NCBI GenBank assembly: GCA_910574455.1
Contig: CAJSYZ010000005.1
Location: 4,836,001 to 4,900,000, forward strand
DNA length: 64,000 bases
Direction of reading: 5' to 3'
Source: Trichaptum fuscoviolaceum
Lineage: Eukaryota; Basidiomycota; Agaricomycetes; Hymenochaetales; Trichaptaceae
The notes below the pieces were generated by a model, which saw nothing but the letters and a program-made list of their open reading frames with translations, had not been told where the DNA came from and made no database searches. Of this stretch, positions 1-12,384 are shown in pieces. Numbering within the stretch: position 1 is the stretch's first letter; each line of letters starts with the position of its first letter. The position numbers were made by a program, and so were the translations under genes.

Positions 1-705
1 GTCCCCCACAAGCCATACACTTTCGCGAAGCTGTGGTTCATGTTTGCGAACTTCGAGGTCCGGCGACTTGATGATCTACCCGCAGCACACAAATTGCTCG
101 GTGCTGCAATCAGCATGTGTCCTAAGGAAAAGCTCTTCCAAGGCTATATCAAACTTGAGCTCGACGTTACTACATTTGCTCTTATTATTTGCATGGTTTG
201 CTGACATTATCTTTCAGCTCCGAGAGTTTGACCGCGTGCGGACGCTCAACGAAAAGTACATTGAATACGATCCAACGTACTCCTCGGCCTGGATCCAAGT
301 CGTCCAGTTCGAGGCGGCGCTCGCGGACTATTCTCGAGCGCAAGCCATATTCGAACTCGGCACATCGCAGCAGCCGCTGACGTACCCCGAAAACCTCTGG
401 AAGGCGTAAATCAATTTTGACTTTGAGCAGGGCGAGCGACAGCGTACGAGGGATCTGTATGAGCGCCTTGTGCGCTTGAGTGGCCACGTCAAGGTCTGGC
501 GCGCGTACGCAGAATTTGAAGCGAGCCCGATTCCTAACAATCAGGCGTCGAGGGAGGACAAGGAAGATGCGGTCGAGCTCGAGGAGAAGATGGTGGAGGG
601 CGATTTGAGCAGAAGAACGGAACACCTGCGGAAATCTCGTAGGTTCAGGCCATGATGCCCTTTGTCAGCCGCAAGCGGAGGACGGTCGGGAGCCTCGAGC
701 CCTGT
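1..705 (+). pseudogene. CLF1: Clf1/Crooked-neck splicing factor, decayed 3' part
   Basis: The reading frame enters from the left edge. Frame 1 shows HAT-repeat helices (for example [15 protein letters not shown]), an intron at 166-217, and then LREFDRVRTLNEKYIEYDP, as in Clf1, the HAT-repeat scaffold of the Prp19-associated spliceosome complex. TAA at 407-409 interrupts the frame where the family has Tyr (WKA-Y-INFDF), so one base change TAC to TAA explains it. The same frame remains Clf1-like to about 640. A segment is then missing, and AMMPFVSRKRR, resembling the extreme C-terminal part, follows in another frame around 648-690. Stop codon plus deletion make a pseudogene the best reading. 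The working CLF1 would have to be elsewhere. Family recognition is confident; the part left of the window is unseen. Confidence 0.75.
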
Positions 706-720
706 GGGGAAAGTTCACTG

Positions 721-1332
721 CTTTGCCTCCTTATTTGTTTGGTAGCGACTTTCCTTTGACCCTTCCTGAATAATGTAACCACATGCTTGAAATCAGTAAA
801 TCAGTAGAATTTTACTTCCTAGGTCAGACCGTTTAAGTAACCTTAAGTAGCCGTAAGTGAAAAAAGATTTCCTGATGTGGTAAGCTATCCGATACATGTC
901 TATATATGGTAACTATCCGATGCGCCGTCCTGACAACATACGTTGCATCGTATGGTATGTGGTGATCGAGTATCATGAGGTAGTAGACGCCTGCACGAAT
1001 TTGAGGTGACACGAAAAATAGGTTGGAGTACAGGTGAGCACTTTCCCTATACGCGATAGAATCTGGACTTTTATAGATGTGATAGTGTCTGTTCTAAGGC
1101 GAAGTATGTGCAGCGGGACGAAAGACAATGCTGAAGATAACAGGAAGACGTCCGGGCTTCAAGTTTCCACGCCACCACTTTCTTCTCTTTGCCGTTTTCA
1201 AAAGCGCGTCTGACATCTTTTACTGGACTGCCACGACCACTGGCATCTTTACGTTCAATACAAAGGTAATATGAGCCCGAGCTGGACAGGATGATCGATT
1301 GGAGGACTGTGCGGGTGGGAACGGGCAACTAG
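721..1332. other. intergenic, no gene seen
   Basis: No open frame with recognisable protein or splice structure is visible between the Clf1 relic and the transposon-like element. Confidence 0.5.
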
Positions 1333-2544
1333 ATTTTAACATACAGATTACCGTGCTACCGCGCAGTACCGCGCAGTACCGCGGGAATTACCATGCAGTT
1401 CCGTTGATTTTACCGCGCACTTCAGCGCCATTACCGCGCAGTGCCTTCCACATAACCGCGCAGCTATCTTAGACTACTTTGTGGAAGTGAAGCATTAGAT
1501 ATTGCAATCAAATGGTTTATAGCAAACAAAATATAATTGTGGTTATACTAATACTACATAGTAGTACAGTGACTCAAAATAGTGTTCCGGTGTTTTAGAC
1601 TTTTGTCATTGTTTTCTCTATAACTCAACCAATAATTGGCGCGTACAGAAGTTAAGAATATGCACGGAAAGATATTAACTAGTAGTTTCTGTCGATATAC
1701 ATTTCAAGATTTAAAGCAGAGAATTGAAAGAGTTATTGATGTCCGAATGTGGAAACTGACTGGAAGTTCGAGCACCAATAACTCTGTCAATTCTCTGTTT
1801 TAAATAATGAAGCTCATATCGACAGAAACTAATAATTGATAATGTTCTATGTATGTATCTAACTTTTGTACGCACCAAATATTTATTGAGTAATGGAGAA
1901 AAAAAAAGACTAAAACTCCGGAACACTTGAGTATTGTCATGTAATGCAGGAGTTGATTAGAGACTGAATACAATGATATGGAGCTGCACATTCTCTACAT
2001 ATTTACAGGTATCTCTCAGGACTGTACAAAATTAACATGCAGTTCCGCGCCATTACCGCCAACTTTACCGCGCATTACCGTCGATTTTAACGCGCACTTC
2101 CGCGCCATTACCGTTGGTTTTACCATGCTACCGTTGGTTTTACCATGCCTACCGTTGGTTTTACCATGACTTCCGCGCTATTTCACGAACTTTACCGCTC
2201 TTCCATTCAAATACCGCGGGCATTTACCGCACCTACCATACAGATTACCGTGCTCCCTTTGACCTTCTTGTTGCTAACTGTATGCCTCTTTGACATGTTT
2301 GATTCCAATAAATTCGGAATATTACTGAAAAAAATATATCTTGTCGCATACACCCATGGAACTACGTACATATTTTTTTTTGCATTTTTAAAAACTCACA
2401 ATAACCCGTAGAACTTTTCCGAAGTTGAGAGGGAGACGTGGGAAAGTGGGAGGAAATGCGCGGAAGTACTCGCGGTAATGCTCACCATGGGCGGTAAATC
2501 GATCGATTTACCATTTACCGCGCGCGGAACCTGCATGTTAAAAT
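1333..2544. mobile_element. non-coding transposon-like element with terminal inverted repeats
   Basis: The left end reads ATTTTAACATACAGATTACC, and the reverse complement of the right end (2521-2544) reads ATTTTAACATGCAGGTTCCG, an imperfect terminal inverted repeat of about 20 bp. Just inside each end lie many degenerate direct copies of a motif like TTACCGCGCA (about 1355-1460 and 2040-2240), as in subterminal repeats of DNA transposons. A third TIR-like copy (ATTAACATGCAGTTCCGCG) starts near 2030, so the right third may be a shorter element of its own. There is no transposase frame. A target-site duplication is not clear. It is probably a non-autonomous element; superfamily not assigned. 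Confidence 0.55.
1561..1950. repeat. long imperfect palindrome (foldback)
   Basis: The best-matched arms are 1684-1740 and 1774-1830 (both read TTTCTGTCGATAT..., then ...CAGAGAATTGA.AGAGTTATTG..G), around a loop of about 33 nt. The similarity continues outward to about 1561 on the left and 1950 on the right (GTGTTCCGG.GTTTTAG and GGCGCGTACA.AAGTTA recur in inverted order). The transcript would fold into a long hairpin. It lies inside the transposon-like element. Confidence 0.65.
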
Positions 2545-2570
2545 ATTAGATAGCGCCGTCAGAGACAGCG

Positions 2571-4690
2571 GTCCCCGACACGAAAATGTGGGAGACAAAT
2601 AGGAGTACAAGGATGTAATATAATAAACTTGAAAAAGAGTTGAAATTGTAAGAAAGGAATGATGCATTAATGAGATAAAACCCATAATAACCAAGGAAGG
2701 ACAGTTTACACAGGATAAAAATAGGAAAGGTGGTAATAAAACACAGATGAATTAAAGATAGGAACAAAATAGATAACAGAAATTGCAAGTGGGGGTTGGG
2801 TGCTTGAGTAATAATAACTGGGCTAGTCCTGCTACTGACCGGGTGTTACAAACAGCAAAAACAGGTGTCAAGGAGCAGGAGTACTTTCAGTTTCTAATTA
2901 GGTTCAAAAGTCGAATGGAGGGTAGTGTCGAGCAGTCACCACTCGAGTCAAATGGTGCAGATAGTGACGAAGCAGAGAGCTATCAATACTCTCTGTCGAC
3001 GAGGCTTTCCTACTACTCTCACACTCTTCTCTCGCTTGATTGTCTGAACGATGGAATAACCTGATATGATCCGGCAGATGTCCTGGAAGATTTTACATTG
3101 TCAGATCTGACAGAGATAACAATAGTACTATTCCCGCTCACTGAAATCAGGATCTGCGCACCCTGGTCGGAAAGACACTCTGGCAGTCTGGATTTGTTTG
3201 CTAGCTGTACCCCAAGTTCACCCATGAACTCTCCATTATTCGACCTGCACGTCTTGTCTCCTGCATATCAAAGCAAATCGCGTAGAGGTTGCAGCGCGAC
3301 GCAAGTTGACTTTGTCCTCAGCTGGTCGACACAACTACGGAGGTCGCTCAAGTTCTGGATCTCGTGCGCGGAGAGAATGCCAGCGAACGAGGCGAGCTTG
3401 CGCGCCGGGGTGCCATAGGTTCCCGCTCATGATTCAGTGTCTGTTAGACGCGAACGAGTGCGAGGTGGTCTCAACATGGCTCAAAAGTGCCGATCTATGT
3501 GAAGCAGTTGGAAATTCTGGTCAAACTCAGCGACGGTCAGACTCATCAAGGGCACGCACGGTCTTCCACATCTCCCTGAATGATAGCTTTGTGGGTTTTC
3601 TGAGCGTCGAGCAAAGCACGGTCATGTCAATGGTGGACACCATGCGCATGAGCTCTTCCACCCGTTGGAACATCGCTTTGGGCGTATCCTCGCCGGCAAA
3701 GACATGCACATACACGAAGTGTGCAGCGCGGACAGCATCAGGTTTATTCGCCAGGTGTTCCAGCATCAGGTAAGTATGTAGGGAGGTGCTACATAATACT
3801 GAGAAGTCGCTGACACTCGAAACGTCTGAGCCAGCACTGTCGTCTGTAGGCTTCCAGAAGTCGTGCACATTCGGAATAGAGACCGGCGTTGTGCGAGAAG
3901 CCAGGCGGGGCCGCAGTTTCAGAGGAGGCGGAACACGGCGCAGGACTTTATAGGTGTTGGCAACAAAGAATACGGGCGTCTTCTCATCATCAGTGTGACA
4001 TACTCAGTATGGGGTTGTCCTTCGGATGATTTCTCATCGGATGAATAAAGGTCTCAAATGAATTGCTCTTGAATTCATCTTCAGTTTGGATGATGTAGAG
4101 ATAATTCCGGCTCACCAGGTGATACAGCGTACCCGACAACTACGTGCGTCTCAAGACTGGTGTATGCGAGGTGTACCTCATCGACCCTTGCTTGCTGAAC
4201 AAAATAATGTCGTTGGCGTCAGCCTGTTTGATGGCAGCCCAGTTGGCACTTCTCAAGCGCTCCGTGTTTGAGGTAACCAAGACTATCGAAGTACAAACAT
4301 CCTTGGAAATGAGCGGAGGGAAATCATGATCATTGCTGCTGTCGTGAGTGAGTGAGGAGTCTCGGTTGAAGAAATTGAGCACTGGCAGGAGGATAAGGTA
4401 AAATAATAGATAAACTGAAAGTAGACCACAGAAGCAGGGAAAAGGTACGAAAAAATATTAAGATAGAAACCACAATAACCAAGAGAGAACAGGTTACACA
4501 GAGAATAAACTAGGAAAGGAAGATTTAGGCTACACATAAAATTTAAAAAGACAGTTTACCAGGAACGAAGGAGATAAGAGAAAATGTGTGATTGGCTGGG
4601 AGCGTGAGAATTGGCTTACTTTCTGTAAAACTGGATTAAAGTTCACGACGACACATCCCTCCCTCAGCTACGCTTCGTGTCGGGGATGTA
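2571..4690. mobile_element. repeat-flanked decayed block
   Basis: Two diverged direct repeats of about 200 bp, at 2581-2790 and 4380-4610, share the order AATAACCAAG.GAGG/ACAG.TTACACAG/TAGGAAAGG. Outside them TCCCCGACACGAA occurs at about 2570 and in inverse orientation at about 4670-4682. The inner 1.6 kb has only broken frames. The best is on the minus strand at 3527-3868 (113 codons, with the fragment HFVYVHVFAGEDTP), which I do not recognise. It could be a dead LTR-like or cassette element, or a degenerate gene between duplicated A-rich repeats. Family unknown. Confidence 0.35.
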
Positions 4691-4699
4691 GGCCGGGTG

Positions 4700-5239
4700 G
4701 GAACTATGAATGGAAGACTAGTGCAATCAACATCTGAGGCCCACTCGTGCGTCATCATATCTGAGGGTGAGCCTTCTTTGCTTCATCTCATATGCTTTTT
4801 GGCATCTAATAATCCCCCTGCTAATATGCTTAGAGCACAACTAAATCGCTGAGAAGTTCTTCATCACCACAAACATGAGGACAGAAGCAGCGCACACGGC
4901 CTCTGATATTCTCGGGCGCCTCACCTACTCATTCATCCCGCTTGTCCTTGCGCGGACACGTACGCCAACCACACTGGCTCTGGCCATCTTGGACTATACA
5001 GGAGAACCGAATGTGAAGAATGAACTGGACGTACTCGTTCAACATCACACACGAGAATAGGGACAATTGTGCGTTTACTGATGTATGTGATCAGCGTGAT
5101 GGGCGCGTGTTGATGGTCGGTATGAATGGAAGAGCTTGGGCATCGTGCTCGGTGAGTAAACACGCTGTTGGCCTCGTTCACGCTATAAAGGCACGCACTT
5201 GTCGTCTCTTCAGACCTTGTGCCCTGTCAATCGTTTACC
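4700..5239. other. upstream region of the membrane-protein gene
   Basis: No separate gene is seen. A TATA-like GCTATAAAGG lies near 5181, about 55 bases before the ATG at 5240. The last 130 bases resemble the stretch upstream of the truncated copy at 14.75-14.95 kb, so promoter and start were duplicated together. Confidence 0.4.
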
Positions 5240-7087
5240 ATGTTCCTCATTCCTGCCTACTTGTTTCTCGCCCGACACTACGGCACGAGTGCTGTACCCG
5301 TCACCTCGTCCTACGCCGACCCGCTTGTCTACGATGCGCCGATCTTCACGCGGGACGATTGCTCCAACGACTGTTCTTGCCCCGGTCGTTCCGTCTGGGA
5401 CATCGTTTGGAGCTGTTTGGCGACGACGTTTGCTGTGACATGGATATCTGTGCATCCGAACGTACCGTGGTTCGAGGAGAGCAGCTGGCCGCTGCTGAAG
5501 CGTCGGATTTTCCTCATGTGCCTGGCCTTGCTCGCGCCGGAGGTGATGATCATGTGGGCATTCAAGCAGTGGCGAGGCGCCGTGATGATAAGGGAGATGA
5601 TAAACAAAGCAAGACCGAAAACATGTATAGTTTTATCTGTTCTCAATCTCGGAATAAATTTCGTTGAGCAGTTTTCGTAGGTGTGCCGTGGACAATGACA
5701 CAAGCGCATTTCTTGCAGATGGGAGGCTTCAAAGTGAACTACGTAAAGGGTGGCATTTTCTGTGGCTGGAATCGGTACCGCTAATACGAAGGAGGGAATC
5801 GTCGTGGAGGAAAGCGTCCTTCGTTTCGACGTTTTTCGGGAACTCTTGGAGAAGGAATTAATCGACTTCCCGGATACGACAGCGAAAGAAATCGAAGACA
5901 GAAGCAAAGGCGATGCTCTTTCCAAAGGAGTCGCTCTACTGCAAATTACGTGGTTCATCATCCAGCTCATCGCACGCGCACACCAGCACTTGACGATTAC
6001 CGAGATCGAGCTGACGACGGCTGCGTTGGTCGGACTGAACAGTATCATGTACGTTTTCTGATGGAACAAGCCGCTCGATGTTCGATGTCCGATCGTCATC
6101 CTCACGAAGGAAGTGGAGAGGCGGCTAGTAGATGCCAGGAAGGTTAGAGATGGCGAGAACAAGCCGTGGAACGAGGACGGGAGTTGGTCATTTCCCTCTC
6201 GGAATTGGTTCCGGCTGAGAGATTATCTCCAAAACTGCGCGCAGGCAATGCTTTCAGCGCTTGCGTCCATTCCACAGTGGTTTCTGAAAGCGGTCCGCAT
6301 TCTACGTCATCTGACATCCCACCAGACGCAGAAGGATGTTAATCCCGGGGTCGAATCTCTACAAAGCTCAGACTCTCCGGCGACGAGATCGCACTTACAC
6401 CTGGCCACCGACTTGATTAAGCTTGTCATCACGAAGCTGTTCTACTTGCCGTACCTGCTCATGTTCCTCCCAATGAACCAGATCCTAAATCCTAACTCGA
6501 CCATTTACTTAGACGGCTATAGCGATGCCAAGGTTAAAATGCACACCAAGCCGGCGCTCGAACTGCTCTTCGATGAGTATGACATGCGGTGCATTATGTA
6601 TATGATGTTCCGCAGCGAACGAGCCGAAACGTGGCCGCTTTTGATCTTCTCTTGTTTAGCAGGCGCCGCATTTGGGTCGATCCACTGTGCTGCATCGCAT
6701 TTTGAATTCCCTTCGCCGGTCGAACGGATCCTTTGGCGGACGGTTTCTCTGACCATCGTAGGCCTGTGTCTTCTCATCATCGCATACATACTTTTTGTCC
6801 TTGACAAATGGAGGAAGTATCAGACCGGAACTCCTGGAGATATATTCTGGACGCGCATAAAGAAGACCGCAGAAACGCTTCCTGCTATTATATATCCTGT
6901 CGCCCGCCTTTCCCTCCTCATTCTCGCCCTCTTATCCCTTCGTCGCATTCCTCCCTCCGCGTTTGATACAGTTGCTTGGACAAATTCATACCGCACATTT
7001 GATTACAGCTGTCTTCTACCCCTCCCTTCTTCTTTTGGCGCGTTTGCGACTTTCGGCGCCCTGGTTGTTTTGTATAGACTCTTGTAG
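5240..7087 (+). pseudogene. multi-pass membrane protein of a basidiomycete family, one internal stop
   Basis: Three exons fit: 5240-5624, 5681-5742 and 5792-7087 (introns of 56 and 49 nt; the second has CTAAT close to its acceptor). Joined, they give 580 codons with TGA as codon 239 (6059-6061). The surrounding sequence SIMYVF-stop-WNKPLDVRCP matches, from memory, a family of fungal hypothetical proteins with Trp-Trp there, so TGG to TGA is a one-base change. The N-terminus is hydrophobic (MFLIPAYLFLARHYGTS). Then comes the conserved block RSVWDIVWSCLATTFAVTWI with HPNVPW and LLAPEVMIMWAFKQW, and after the stop about four membrane segments (for example at 6410-6490, 6640-6700, 6740-6800). The function of the family is unknown to me. 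Everything past the stop is still well preserved, so the break is recent, or a sequencing error, or allelic. Confidence 0.7.
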
Positions 7088-10000
7088 AAACTTTTGCACG
7101 CAACTTTAATATATTTCGCCTTCAGCTGCGAGGAAGATGGTGTCCTTTGATGGCAACTCCAATAAAATCTTCATGGATTGTATCAGTTCATATAAAACTT
7201 TGCGCATGCGAGTGAAGGCTTGATGCCAACACCCCTAAAGTACGTGTATGCTCACCGAACGCAATCATAAACCCAAACTGCTACGGGGCATCTACGAACC
7301 ACTTACCTACACCGTCAATTCCACTCACAGAAAGCATAATACATAAGTCTTGCACTCATTGTATGACAGTGCAGATATCGGAAATACGTATAGACAATGA
7401 GCAGTGTGTTCTTGCCCTTGAGGAATACATAGACGACTGTACGCCTTGACCTAGAATAAATGTAGTATAAATATCTACCAAGCCAGGGAACTCACAGCTA
7501 GCGTCATGGCAGAGAAGTGACCGGCACCACTGGCACAAGAAGGCCATGCAAACGGACCTGGATGCCACATCAAGACAGTTTGTTTGACGAGGGCTACGTT
7601 GCGTTTCCGAAGGCCCACTGTTAGTATGCGCCGACGTGGAAGTAGCCAGAACGGACTCTGAGCTTGGTGTGTTGTCAGAAGAGCAGTAGAGCTCTTAAAA
7701 GTCACAGCGTCAACTCATTCCTCATTGATTTGGGGAAGCGCAGAAATACAATATGTAGGTACATATGATTGTTCTGCATCTTGCAATGACCCGCTCCTTC
7801 ATTGACTGGGGAAGAGCAAGGGCATTTCAGAGAACCTCAAGGCCCATCCTCGTTTTCTCGTGCAACTTCATAGAAATGGACCAAGGAAGATGTTGTTGTT
7901 ACTTGGCGAAATAAAGATAAAATGTGCGGCCGGTCCGCCATCACTTAGTTAGTCATGGGCTGTTGGGTACCAGTCCTTGGTCTATCCGGTTATCACGTCA
8001 GTCGTCCATATCAGTGAGCATCTTGAAGCTACTTACACTCATTTCCATAAACACCAACCAATGTGTTGGCTACATCCATCCTCGCTCCTCATGGAAATGT
8101 GTTGACGTCAAGTTTTTCGGCGGGAGACTGGCCAAACAAACTCCTTTGAATTCACGTGGTGGCCACATGCATAATCGACGGTTGAAATGTCAATGTCTGA
8201 CAAATATGTACAAAGCGGAGTTCTTGCATGGCTTGGCTTCAGTGACAGAGGACAATGAGTTAAGGACAAAATAGAATGGACGGTGGAAGTGATGACGTTC
8301 CCGCCGTGATGCCACTGTCACTCAGGCTGACTTGCCAGAACGTAGCAGCCCAAACTTGGAATACTAGTAGTCTACCATCACCCACATGGACACCCTTGCA
8401 CCTATACTATCGTGTGACTACCTTTGCAAATTGACACCCAGATGTAAATTGGGCCTCAACAATTTGCAACAGCGTCTATAGCCTTCAAAATATTTGTGTA
8501 GATAGTTCCATATGTATTTAACTATGCTATGTAGCTTAAATTGCAAGAACGGTGCTCGAAAAATTGCAAAGGGTCAATAACTTCTCTAATCTGCTTTCTG
8601 CAAATGTTTGTATCCTCATTTTGATTTTTTCTGGGAAAGTTATTTTAAAAATAAAGACGCAATCGCTGTTTAATGCATAGTATTGTACTACCTATAACTA
8701 TCCGAGAGGCTCCTGTGATCTGTGTGTTGCTGGAGGCAACATGTATGCTGTCTGAGGCTCTTTTTGTGACCTTTTTGCGTTACATTTCGTCGGAGTCTGA
8801 AAACTTCCTCATTTGTCGTCCTTTCGGAGTTTCACGGCAGTGTGTGACTTTTGTGACTTAGATTTTGCAAGTAGGATCATTTTTGACTTGCCGTTTTGCC
8901 CAAGGTCTGATATTTCAGCACATTTTTAAATAAATACAAAAAAATTGCTGTTCTATATTTGAGATGCTATAGTATAGACTGGTAAACGTTGAAGAGGTAA
9001 GAGAGAGTGGTTAAAATATGAGAGCAGAAAGTCGCAAAAATTTGCAAAGGTAGTCATATGATAGTACACGTACGGACACGATGGTCCTGAAATAAGGGTC
9101 CGATCCCTCCGTTCTGCCGTCCGCTCGGCAAGCCCGGGAACACCACCGGCATGGAATGATACAGCATTTGCAGCCTCGGCACTCGGCGGATAACACTTGC
9201 AATCTCCAAATCCATTACCTTGCGACATCACGTCCTGTCTGCAATTTGAACCTGACACATTTCAGAGATGCTCTGCTGAGGTTTTCTACTGGAGGCTCTT
9301 TTGACAAGCATTGAGAATGGTTCCTTTCAATATATGCTGTCTCATCTTGTTCTTGCCCTCCACAACATCACAAGTCCCAAGCTACGCATTTAGGATAGAT
9401 GCGTAGATGAATATTACCCTCCGTATACAACATCATATCATTCTGCCCGCTCCATCATTATGCATCACTAGGAGAAAAGCCGAGAGCATGAGCACAGATC
9501 CACTTTTTGAACACCTTGCATGTTTGTCTTTGTGTTCTCTGACCATCTTATTGGAATACCAAACAATATTTCTCTTGACTCTTCTCCCATCATATATCTG
9601 AGTCATAATGCAGAAATAATCTTTACATGCAAATTTACAGACCTCAACTATTGTAACAAAGCTGGAGGTAAGTCACACATCAATATGTATGTCACCCAAC
9701 CATTGTTTCTTCACCATCAACCACAATGACCATGGCTATGGACAGCAGCAAGGCCTCAAGGCATCAAGATTTTTATGGTTATCCCACCCACACCTCATCG
9801 GAAGGCCTTCATTTGGACTGGTTGTACTGCCCTCACCTTTGTGCAGCAGTTCTCACATGGCCAGTGGGGTATCTCAAGCCAGTCCGGGGTGTCTGCTCAA
9901 ATCAGTGTTGCTCTGGAGTGGCTTCGCACAACATCATGTCAGTCCAACTTCTCACTACAGCTTCCTTCGTGAAGTTATCTCTATTAGGATAACCACAGCT

Positions 10001-10202
10001 ATGACAGCATGCAGGAGCGACAAAAACAGAGATTTGGCAAGTGCAAATAAGTCTTAGATGCTTGATAGATAGACAAAATCAAAAGTATATCATCAATATC
10101 TCCCAGTATTATACATACATCACATTCCAGATCGTGCACATATGTATTACAGTTACAGATCAATAAGAATACCTACCTCCATGGTGCAACAACATCATTC
10201 CT
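7088..10202. other. 3.1 kb without a recognisable gene
   Basis: Short open frames exist on both strands (for example minus 7475-7705, plus 7924-8274, plus 9689-10057), but none shows a known motif, a convincing splice pattern or a partner exon. The sequence is AT-richer than the neighbouring genes. No terminal repeats were found. Confidence 0.5.
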
Positions 10203-11851
10203 CTACTCCGAAAGCTCCGTCTGCGCTTGTGCTAATCTCTGCGCCTGAGCTTGCATAGCCAACTTCGTTTCTGCGCTCAACACCCTCAGGAGCTCATAAA
10301 TCTCGCGTGGTTCCTTGTCTTTGAAGTTTTCAGGAAGTCTGCCTTTGGGTGCTGCGTCTTTGCATGTAGTCTTCTTCCTATACACATGTCGCGCAAGACC
10401 CTCAGCGTTTTTGAATGTCCTACAGGCTGTATTCGGACATTGTAGACGCTTAGAAGGGTCATGACTGCGCAGATGATCAACCAATTTGTTTTTCGATTCA
10501 TAGGCAGAATCACAGCCAGCGTAAGTGCATTTGAACTTCTTGGGCTTCGGGATGCGTCCTGGTCCCTTTCCATTACCACCCTTCTTCTTTGCAGCTGGTG
10601 CGGGTAGCGATGCGGTATCTCGAGTCTCTGTGCCCCTCTTCCGAGACAATACGCTTGGCGCAGAGGGGGGCGTCTGTTGAAGTGTAGGGAGAGACAAGGT
10701 GCTTGGTCCCGCTAGCGATGGGCCGTACGCGACCGACTGCGGGTATGGGTAGGGATCGTTCACAAATGGTACCGCCGCGAGCTGCACCGAAGTTACAGGA
10801 TAATCGAGTCCTTGGCTCATTCCAGTATAGTCGAGACAAGCTGCAGAAAACGCAGGAGAATCGAGAGGAAGAGAGGCATGACTGTCAGCGCTTGGTGAGG
10901 GCGTCGGGAGCTGCGAGCCGTAGGGGTCCGAAACATGAAGGCCAATTGAAGCTGAAGAACTTCCCGGGCTATGCGCCGGTGTTGGATAGTTCTGCTGACT
11001 AGTCGATCCATCGAAGGCTCCTTCGCTGTATAGGTCAGTCGCATGACTCGCGGGTAGATCCAGGTAGAGCTCGAGTCCGCGTGGAATCGACGTTGGTGTG
11101 GGTAGGGCAGGCAGCTGGTCTTCAGAAGGAGTTAAACAAGTGGCCAGTTCCTGACTGGAGGACAGGCGAGCTGAGAGTCCTTCCCCATTGAAACTCTGCA
11201 TGTTTACAGCGTACTGTATCTCGGACGGAGTGAAGAACTCTCCTCGTTTGAAATCGAAAGGGAAGTCGATGCTAGCTGTTGAGCCAAAAACGAACTGAGG
11301 TTGATTCGCTGTCGTCTCGTCGCTCTGGGTCATTGTATATGTACGTCCTGGATGTACTGGTAGGTCTGTCCGAGAAACACGTCAGTTGTCTACAATACTC
11401 GAGTTACTGCAAGAACTCACAATTGTTGGTGTACACGTCTTCTGATCCCTCGGCCACGGCATTTCCGTCTTCGCCTGTGCCCGCTCTCATGTAACCTTCA
11501 TTGTCCTCGTAGCCAACGACTTGATCTCCTCCGATACGCCCTGTTCCATACCGGCGAGGTGTGTTGTGGAGAATTGAGCTCGATGAAGAGTCATTTGTAG
11601 CCATTGTTGAGGTAGTGGTTGGCTTGTGACCGTCTTCAGCCGTGTGGTGAGGCGCTGTGGCCGCTCGTAAATTTGTTCGGACTTGATGGATTTGCATCTT
11701 GGTCGATGAAGAGGCAAGTCAGAATGAAGGAAGGGAAGAAATGGAGATGAGGACAAACCGGTTGAAGAGGAACTCGAGGATCGAGTCCTGTGGATGGAAG
11801 CCAATCTTCGCCATGTTTACGCCAATACTCCTCCAACTGGTTGTGCTCCAT
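10203..11851 (-). CDS. C2H2 zinc-finger protein, probable transcription factor
   Basis: Three exons: 11851-11759, 11697-11421 and 11365-10203, with introns of 61 and 55 nt in phase 0 and phase 1, giving 510 aa from MEHNQLEEYWRKHGEDWLP. A start at 11333 would also be open, but the upstream exons join it in frame with good splice signals (GTGAGT, branch CTGAC). The middle is rich in Ser, Pro, Thr and Gln. A basic stretch GPGRIPKPKKFK precedes finger 1 (C-x4-C-x12-H-x3-H, CTYAGC...HLRSH). A second, atypical finger follows (C-x4-C-x12-H, ending in Cys, near KKTTC). The C-terminus is a Gln/Ala-rich helix. It is likely a nuclear DNA-binding regulator; targets unknown. Confidence 0.75.
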
Positions 11852-12384
11852 GGCTCGCAGAAAGGTTGAGGTCGAAATAATGTTGAAAAATGTTAGCTTG
11901 ATTGTTGAGGAGGAAGACTTTGAAGTGGAAGGGAAGAGGAATTGGTGCGATGGTTGTGGTGAGTGAAGAAGAATCGGTATGTGTACCACACTGAAATTTA
12001 AAGCCCGCCGGTGGGCACATTAACGCGCGACGCGACGCGCATCAAGGTCACGCACAGCGTTTTGGTCTCGCGACTTGGGTGGTTTAACCACACCGGTCAC
12101 CGCTCTTTCCTTCCCCCCCTCACGCAGCAGGAAGTATGTGAGTGCGCTCTATACCAAACGGAAATCAGCCTGGAGCAAACGATGCGAATGGCATGGAGTT
12201 TTACTCGAAGCTTCCGAAAGAATCGGTTCGTGCAGGCACAGTTCTTGTCGATAATTAGCCTGTTCAGACTGATATTCCGTGCAAATTCAGATGTATAGAG
12301 AGCTGCCTTTTCTCTAACAGATTCTTTCAGAAATTTTGAAAAGAGATGGTGAGTCCTGGACTAGCACAAGAGAATGTAGTTGGA
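11852..12384. other. upstream region of the zinc-finger gene
   Basis: No gene seen. A GC-rich patch with several CGCG steps lies at 12020-12060. This is probably the minus-strand promoter region. Confidence 0.35.

Noticed and set aside
9689..10057. 122-codon plus frame beginning MSPNHCFFTINH
   Set aside because: No known motif, no splice support, and two overlapping frames of similar length: chance openness in a non-coding stretch.
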